Positions 37,758-42,111 of a stretch of 42,111 nt of DNA are shown piece after piece; within the stretch, counting starts at the first letter, position 1; each line of letters begins with the position of its first letter. The notes below the pieces were generated by a model. The model searched no databases, was not told the origin of the DNA, and saw only the letters and a program-made list of their open reading frames with translations. The position numbers were made by a program, and so were the translations under genes. The DNA is from an uncultured Clostridia bacterium (GTDB taxonomy: Bacteria > Bacillota > Clostridia > Oscillospirales > Ruminococcaceae): contig CANQXS010000023.1 of assembly GCA_947627875.1 (NCBI GenBank), positions 1 to 42,111 on the forward strand, in the 5' to 3' direction.

Positions 37758-38656
37758 ATTCCGAGAATCGCCTCAATGATCGGATACGAAACGATAACCA
37801 CTATAGCCGTCGGAATAGCGGCAATAAGAATATACTTTATAAGCGTGTTTCGGTCGATGATACTCGTCAGCGGTACACCGAGGTCGGTTTTCATATCCTT
37901 GAACATAGAACTCCACATTCCTATCGGCACCGAGATAGTAATTAAGGTAAAAATACCGTAATCATCGTTCCGAAGGAGGAACGAGAGTATCAGCGCCGCT
38001 ATAAGTGAAGACGCAAAGCAAGAATAGAAGATATTCTCTGCCTTAGTCAGCGCACTTCCGCGAGAGATGTGCTGCTTGCCGCATTTTTTGCAGTAATACC
38101 AATTTTCGTCCGTCACTTTTACGTCCTGCCCCGCGCCGCAAAGCCCGCACAAAAGTCCGAAAGGCCCCAAGCAGAGCATTCCGCAGATGCCGTCCCAAAT
38201 GTTGAAGGACTTCTGTTTTACAGTGGTATTGTTCTTTCTGAACCACTCGCACCCGCCCTGATGGCAAAACGGGCAGATGGTGTCCGCGGAATCTTCTACG
38301 AATCCCTCCGGCGGCAAAAGAGGATTTGAGCCCCTTGCTTCGCCGGCTTCGGCTCCAAAGGCTTCGGCGCCGTCGTCTTCCCAGTCAAATTCGGCTCCGC
38401 AGTTTGAGCAAAATTTCACGCCCTCGCTTATCTCGGCACCACAAGCTTGACATACGAATTTATCGGGCTTTACCGTAGAAGCAGGAAGCTGAACATTAAG
38501 CGCTGCTCCGCACTCTCGGCAGAATTTTGCACTGTCGCTGTTCTGCGCCCCGCAAGACGGGCATTTCCCGAGTTCTGGCAAAGCAACCTTCTCGCCGCAT
38601 TCAGGACAGAACTTAGCCCCGTCCTCAAACTCGGTGCCGCACTTATTACAAATCAT
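37754..38656 (-). CDS. Triple zinc-ribbon membrane protein
   Basis: 300 residues from the ATG at 38656, which overlaps the preceding TGA; an ATG at 38671 is less likely. Three CxxC...CxxC ribbons (ICNKCGTEFEDGAKFCPECG, KCPSCGAQNSDSAKFCRECG, VCQACGAEISEGVKFCSNCG) are followed by CPFCHQGGCEWF, a further cysteine pair (YYCKKCGKQ) and three C-terminal membrane helices. No catalytic motif seen. Confidence 0.8.
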   Translation of the reverse strand: MICNKCGTEFEDGAKFCPECGEKVALPELGKCPSCGAQNSDSAKFCRECGAALNVQLPASTVKPDKFVCQACGAEISEGVKFCSNCGAEFDWEDDGAEAFGAEAGEARGSNPLLPPEGFVEDSADTICPFCHQGGCEWFRKNNTTVKQKSFNIWDGICGMLCLGPFGLLCGLCGAGQDVKVTDENWYYCKKCGKQHISRGSALTKAENIFYSCFASSLIAALILSFLLRNDDYGIFTLITISVPIGMWSSMFKDMKTDLGVPLTSIIDRNTLIKYILIAAIPTAIVVIVSYPIIEAILGI

Positions 38657-39198
38657 GCCCGTCTCCCGCACATCAGCGCAAATTTTTCTGCCTCGCCCTT
38701 TTGAAGAATCCTAACCGGAATCTTAAAGCTGCTGCCGTCGTCGCATTTTATTATCACCGACTTGGTATAGCCGGTAAACAGAAACAGCGCTGTCAAAAGG
38801 AAGAAAAGCGGGTTGACGAATCCCAAAGCGACGAATATTATCGCATATATGAGATCCCAAATGTCGAACGAAGTCTTTAATTCGGCAGACAGAATCCGCG
38901 ACCTGTCGCTCTCCCAAGTCTCGGTCCTCTCTTTTCTGAATATCTTTTTGACCGACTGCGAAATCGCGATTCTGTCCCCGCTGACCGTCGCTTCGGTTAT
39001 GGTTCTTCGGTAAACGATATTCCCGATCATCTTTCCCTTTTCAAAGCTGAATTCAACCGCGTCTGCGCTTTGGTGCGCCGCAGAGCCCGCCGCCTCCGCC
39101 GCAACTTCGGCCGTCTGCTCTTCCGCTAAGTCAGCTCCGCATTCTCCGCAGAACTTAGCGCCGTCCTCAATTTCTTTTCCGCAATTAGGGCAAAACAT
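38653..39198 (-). CDS. Zinc-ribbon protein with PH-like and membrane domain
   Basis: 181 residues from the ATG at 39198 (GGGAGGTAATTCA upstream), first of the operon. One ribbon, FCPNCGKEIEDGAKFCGECG, then a beta-rich segment (VYRRTITEATVSGDRIAISQ, KKIFRKERTETWESDRSRIL) that looks PH-like, interrupted by two membrane helices (IWDLIYAIIFVALGFV; FFLLTALFLFTGY). Confidence 0.75.
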   Translation of the reverse strand: MFCPNCGKEIEDGAKFCGECGADLAEEQTAEVAAEAAGSAAHQSADAVEFSFEKGKMIGNIVYRRTITEATVSGDRIAISQSVKKIFRKERTETWESDRSRILSAELKTSFDIWDLIYAIIFVALGFVNPLFFLLTALFLFTGYTKSVIIKCDDGSSFKIPVRILQKGEAEKFALMCGRRA

Positions 39199-39261
39199 TG
39201 AATTACCTCCCAAACACTATTGATATACTATGCCTTAATAAGCAAATTATATCTATAAGAT

Positions 39262-39290
39262 AGTATACAATATTTTGCCGTTCCTGTCAA
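39262..39290 (-). promoter_or_regulatory. Promoter of the zinc-ribbon operon
   Basis: On the - strand TTGACA (39290-39285), 17 bases, TATACT (39267-39262). Confidence 0.75.
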
Positions 39291-39358
39291 GATGTATTGC
39301 AATCTGATAAAATATAAAGGAAAAGAGAACACATTTGCGGCTTGCGGAGGCAATTATC

Positions 39359-39592
39359 ATGAAAGAAGTATACGACGACAAATATTTACAAATCGGTCTG
39401 AAGATCTCATATTATCGAAAGCTTCGCGGGTTGACTCAGGAGCAGCTCGCCGAGAAAGTCGAACGCACTCCGGCGTTTATAGGCCACGTCGAGGCGCCGA
39501 ACGTAAGAAAAGCGGTTTCGCTCGACACGCTTTTTGACATTGCCGAAGCCCTCGACGTTCCGCCATATAAGTTTCTGATGTTTGATGAATAG
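39359..39592 (+). CDS. Small XRE-family regulator
   Basis: 77 residues from the ATG at 39359 (GGAGGCAATTATC upstream). A single HTH_3 domain: ISYYRKLRGLTQEQLAEKVE then TPAFIGHVEAPNVRKAVSLD and FDIAEALDVPPYKFL. No sensing domain. It is divergent from the zinc-ribbon operon and convergent with the next large zinc-ribbon gene, so either could be a target. Confidence 0.85.
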   Translation: MKEVYDDKYLQIGLKISYYRKLRGLTQEQLAEKVERTPAFIGHVEAPNVRKAVSLDTLFDIAEALDVPPYKFLMFDE

Positions 39593-39595
39593 AAA

Positions 39596-39621
39596 AAGCC
39601 TCGGGCAAACGTCCGAGGCTT
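39596..39621. terminator. Bidirectional terminator
   Basis: AAGCCTCGG / CCGAGGCTT arms between two convergent genes, T-rich on both sides. Confidence 0.7.
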
Positions 39622-39625
39622 GATT

Positions 39626-41938
39626 TTATACAAGATGGCTTATGTCGGTGTCAATGAGTTTTCTGCTGCCGTCGTCATTTAACAGATATACGTTTCCGTC
39701 TTCCTCAAAGAACGGCGATTCTTCATCGGTTTCTTCTTCAACGGACCAAAGGCTCGCATCTTCGCCGATAAATATCGGTTTTCCGTCTTTATAGCTGTAA
39801 ACGCCATCGTCTCCCTGATAGCGAAGCTCCCCTGTTTCCTCGATGAAATTATACCCTGAGTCAATGCTCATCGAATACACAAGCAGGTCTTTGTTGACGT
39901 AGAAATCTCCTTCGCCCTCCCCTGTCCATGACCACATATTCTTGAAGTAAAGTATATCCGAATCACCCACGGGACTCACTAACATATCGGCTACCTCGGT
40001 GTTGTAAATCTCAGGCTCTTCGGGAACATTGTTCTCAATGGGAACGCGGTAAAGATTTCCCGTCGGAACAGTGCTGTGATTCTCCGTGTCGTCCGGCAGA
40101 TCCTGTATGTCCGCGATAAAATAGAGCGCGTCACAGGAATTTGTAAATGTAAGCTCCGACGCGCAAGCGTCAGACACTTTATATGCCTTATCTTCAATGA
40201 CGGCGTAGGTGTCTATGAATTTGTCGAGATAAGAGGTGTCAAAAACGGCAACGTTGCCGTCTGAACCGAATTCCAGATGCGAGTGTGTCCAAGCCTCGCT
40301 CATTTTAACCTGCGGTGCAGAGGCGTCGAGCACGGTAAAGGCAAGTCCCGAGCTGTAATAATTTCTTCCTACGACGTTTTCGAGAAGTCTCGTTAATGAT
40401 GTTCCGTCATAGCAATAGAGCGAGCTTCCCGCATAATCGGGATAATCTCCGTGGAGCTGTCTTCTTAACTCCTCTCTGCGCCAGACGTTAAAGTCGCCTT
40501 CACCCTCGTAATAATACCAGTAACCTGAATCATCTTCATATTCTTCAGCTATCGGTCTGTCCTGCTCTGCCAAGTCGTCGACGATAAAATTGTCAAGCGA
40601 TAAAGAACTGTCCTCAGAAATCAGATAATATACTTCTCCGCTTTCGCTTACGGAAATAACATCGCCAAAGTCGGAAGTCACTAACTCTTCTCCTTCTCCG
40701 ACGGTGAACTTATAAAGACTGCGGCTGTCACCGCTTTCGTCAGTATAATAGTAAACCTTGGAATCTTCAGACTCATAAACGGAGTTTCCCTTGTAATGCG
40801 CTCCCATTTTTTCTGTCGGTCCGCCGTCGCTGACGATGTAGTAGTCATCTCCCGACAAGAACCTGACTGTTTTACCGTCGTCCGAAACATGAAATCTTGT
40901 GACATTCTCAGAAATTAGGGTTTTATCTATCTCAAGTGTATCTGAAACAGGCGAGGCCGAATAGAAATTCCCGTTTCCGTCAATGAAGTATACCTTTGAA
41001 TAACCGTCGGCGAACTTATAATCCGCTAAATCCTTACCGATTCTCAGCGTTCTGTCCGCGGTCAAATCATATGTATATACCGTACTGTCGGTGGACGTAT
41101 AGACAACAAGTTTTCCGTTATCGCTCAGCGAGTAGCTAATGACATCGGACGCAATCTTTACAGGCGAAGCGTTTTTTGCACCGAGTCGATAATAGCAAAG
41201 ATTGAAGGATTCAAGAGCGGAATATCTGTCAAAAGGCGCTGAACCGTCGGTGGGAAGAAGCCTTATCAGCAAAAACTCGATTTTATCGGGGTATAGCTGT
41301 ATGCCCGCGCTGTTATCCGCTTTGCAAAGCGCTTTTATCACATTGTCTATATCGCGCTTGTCGTCTTCATACGGCACGCAGTCGGAATATTCATAATTGC
41401 CGTAGCTCTCAGTGTAACTTTCCGCGTCATAGTTATACCAGCCCTCTCCCCTATCCGAAGGCGTTGCCTCACATTCCCTCTTCAGTGACATTCCGAAAAA
41501 GTCATCCGTCAGTTTTATCGGTTCGTTCTCGGCATCAGCGAGGTAAAGCTCGTTGTCCTTGATATACAGCGAATAGTCAATATCCGCTGACGATTTGGAT
41601 TTCATGAACTTTGTAAATACCCCCGCGCCAATCGCTCCAACTACAACCACCGCAACCACCGCCGCGATTATTCCGATCGCGGCTTTATTTTTGCCTGTTT
41701 TCACAGGTGCAGGATCTGCATATCTGACTTGCTCGGTCTTGACCGGAGTAGGTTGCGCCTGTGGAGCCGGGTTTTTAAATGTATTGACCGCCGCCCCGCA
41801 CTCCCTGCAAAACTTCGCGCCATCTTTTATCGGCTTGCCGCAATTAGGGCAAATCCGTTGCACCTCGACCTTTTCGCCGCATACAGTACAGAATTTTGCC
41901 CCTAATTTAAGCTCGGCACCGCATTTATCACATTTCAT
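39626..41938 (-). CDS. Large zinc-ribbon, membrane-anchored propeller-like protein
   Basis: 770 residues from the ATG at 41938 (AAAGGGGGTATAAAA upstream). Two zinc ribbons (KCDKCGAELKLGAKFCTVCG, ICPNCGKPIKDGAKFCRECG) and a linker lead to one transmembrane helix (AAIGIIAAVVAVVVVGAIGA). The outside part of about 640 residues has repeated short strands of the kind SDNGKLVVYTSTDSTVYTYD and DGNGNFYSAS, like TolB/DPP-type beta-propellers. Many Asp, Glu and Tyr. It may be an envelope sensor or scaffold; no enzyme motif seen. Confidence 0.75.
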   Translation of the reverse strand: MKCDKCGAELKLGAKFCTVCGEKVEVQRICPNCGKPIKDGAKFCRECGAAVNTFKNPAPQAQPTPVKTEQVRYADPAPVKTGKNKAAIGIIAAVVAVVVVGAIGAGVFTKFMKSKSSADIDYSLYIKDNELYLADAENEPIKLTDDFFGMSLKRECEATPSDRGEGWYNYDAESYTESYGNYEYSDCVPYEDDKRDIDNVIKALCKADNSAGIQLYPDKIEFLLIRLLPTDGSAPFDRYSALESFNLCYYRLGAKNASPVKIASDVISYSLSDNGKLVVYTSTDSTVYTYDLTADRTLRIGKDLADYKFADGYSKVYFIDGNGNFYSASPVSDTLEIDKTLISENVTRFHVSDDGKTVRFLSGDDYYIVSDGGPTEKMGAHYKGNSVYESEDSKVYYYTDESGDSRSLYKFTVGEGEELVTSDFGDVISVSESGEVYYLISEDSSLSLDNFIVDDLAEQDRPIAEEYEDDSGYWYYYEGEGDFNVWRREELRRQLHGDYPDYAGSSLYCYDGTSLTRLLENVVGRNYYSSGLAFTVLDASAPQVKMSEAWTHSHLEFGSDGNVAVFDTSYLDKFIDTYAVIEDKAYKVSDACASELTFTNSCDALYFIADIQDLPDDTENHSTVPTGNLYRVPIENNVPEEPEIYNTEVADMLVSPVGDSDILYFKNMWSWTGEGEGDFYVNKDLLVYSMSIDSGYNFIEETGELRYQGDDGVYSYKDGKPIFIGEDASLWSVEEETDEESPFFEEDGNVYLLNDDGSRKLIDTDISHLV

Positions 41939-41967
41939 TTTTATACCCCCTTTTGTATTTAACAGAT

Positions 41968-41996
41968 AGTATACCATATTTTGATGAGATAGTCAA
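41968..41996 (-). promoter_or_regulatory. Promoter of the large zinc-ribbon gene
   Basis: On the - strand TTGACT (41996-41991), 17 bases, TATACT (41973-41968). Confidence 0.7.
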
Positions 41997-42090
41997 CCGA
42001 TATAGGCGTAAATTTCAGCTGTATATTATCTTCGTGTAGCACGGGGCGACGCACCCCGGAACATAAAAAATCTACATGGAGGTAAATATC

Positions 42091-42111
42091 ATGTCAAATC
42101 AAAAAGCACCC
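42091..42111 (+). CDS. Start of a gene cut by the window edge
   Basis: ATG preceded by ATGGAGGTAAATATC; only MSNQKAP is visible. A CGGGG/CCCCG hairpin lies upstream at about 42038-42056. Confidence 0.5.

Overview
The window looks like a chromosomal accessory region of a Gram-positive Clostridia-type bacterium, probably Oscillospiraceae/Ruminococcus-like. This is inferred from strong AGGAGG ribosome sites, consensus sigma-A promoters with 17-base spacers, a SAM-I (S-box) riboswitch, DUF2085 and zinc-ribbon membrane proteins, and IS256/IS481 elements. No rRNA, tRNA or CRISPR array was seen.

Layout. (1) 1-2430: an orphan HicB-like antitoxin, then a compact + strand operon of small genes. Small hydrophobic or unknown proteins are paired with Arc/ribbon-helix-helix-like proteins in repeated modules, separated by GNRA-loop hairpins and a conserved 3' motif. 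(2) 2435-4730: an XRE regulator with membrane segments, remnants of a serine recombinase and of another gene, and a truncated IS256 transposase carrying an in-frame palindromic insertion. (3) 4906-27098: one AT-rich operon of about 22 kb on the - strand. It runs from a consensus extended -10 promoter at 27070-27098 to a terminator at 4906-4946. Gene order is dndC-dndD-dndE-dndA, a split Mrr-type nuclease, a NERD-UvrD helicase, an AddB-like Fe-S protein, a SNF2 helicase, a RecQ-like helicase, a small protein, a large P-loop ATPase and a last small protein. (4) 27104-28430: an IS481-family element and two tandem 120-base MITE-like repeats directly upstream of that promoter. (5) 28538-33700: a complete SAM-I riboswitch in front of an unknown small gene, a divergent structured ncRNA, a secreted metallo-beta-lactamase-fold protein, an EF-hand-like membrane protein, an ADP-ribosylglycohydrolase, an unassigned leader/attenuator, and an HxlR regulator next to a gene fragment. 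(6) 33766-36680: a P4-type primase/helicase, a DUF3846 protein, an excisionase-like protein and an inverted-repeat region, which look like the remains of a mobilizable or phage-like element. (7) 36694-42111: a cluster of zinc-ribbon membrane proteins, a DUF2085 protein, a small XRE regulator and the start of one more gene.

The most interesting system is the 22-kb operon. DndA, C, D and E put phosphorothioate sulfur into the DNA backbone. The usual partner genes (dndB, dndFGH) are absent. In their place the operon ends with SNF2-RecQ-small-ATPase-small, which as I recall matches dpdE-F-G-H-I of the 7-deazaguanine DNA-modification islands, and it also carries an AddAB-like helicase pair and an Mrr nuclease. 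I read it as a hybrid modification/restriction defence island. The homology of the five tail genes to Dpd proteins is inferred from domain order and size and needs a profile search. The haloarchaeal DndCDEA-PbeABCD system is the main alternative comparison.
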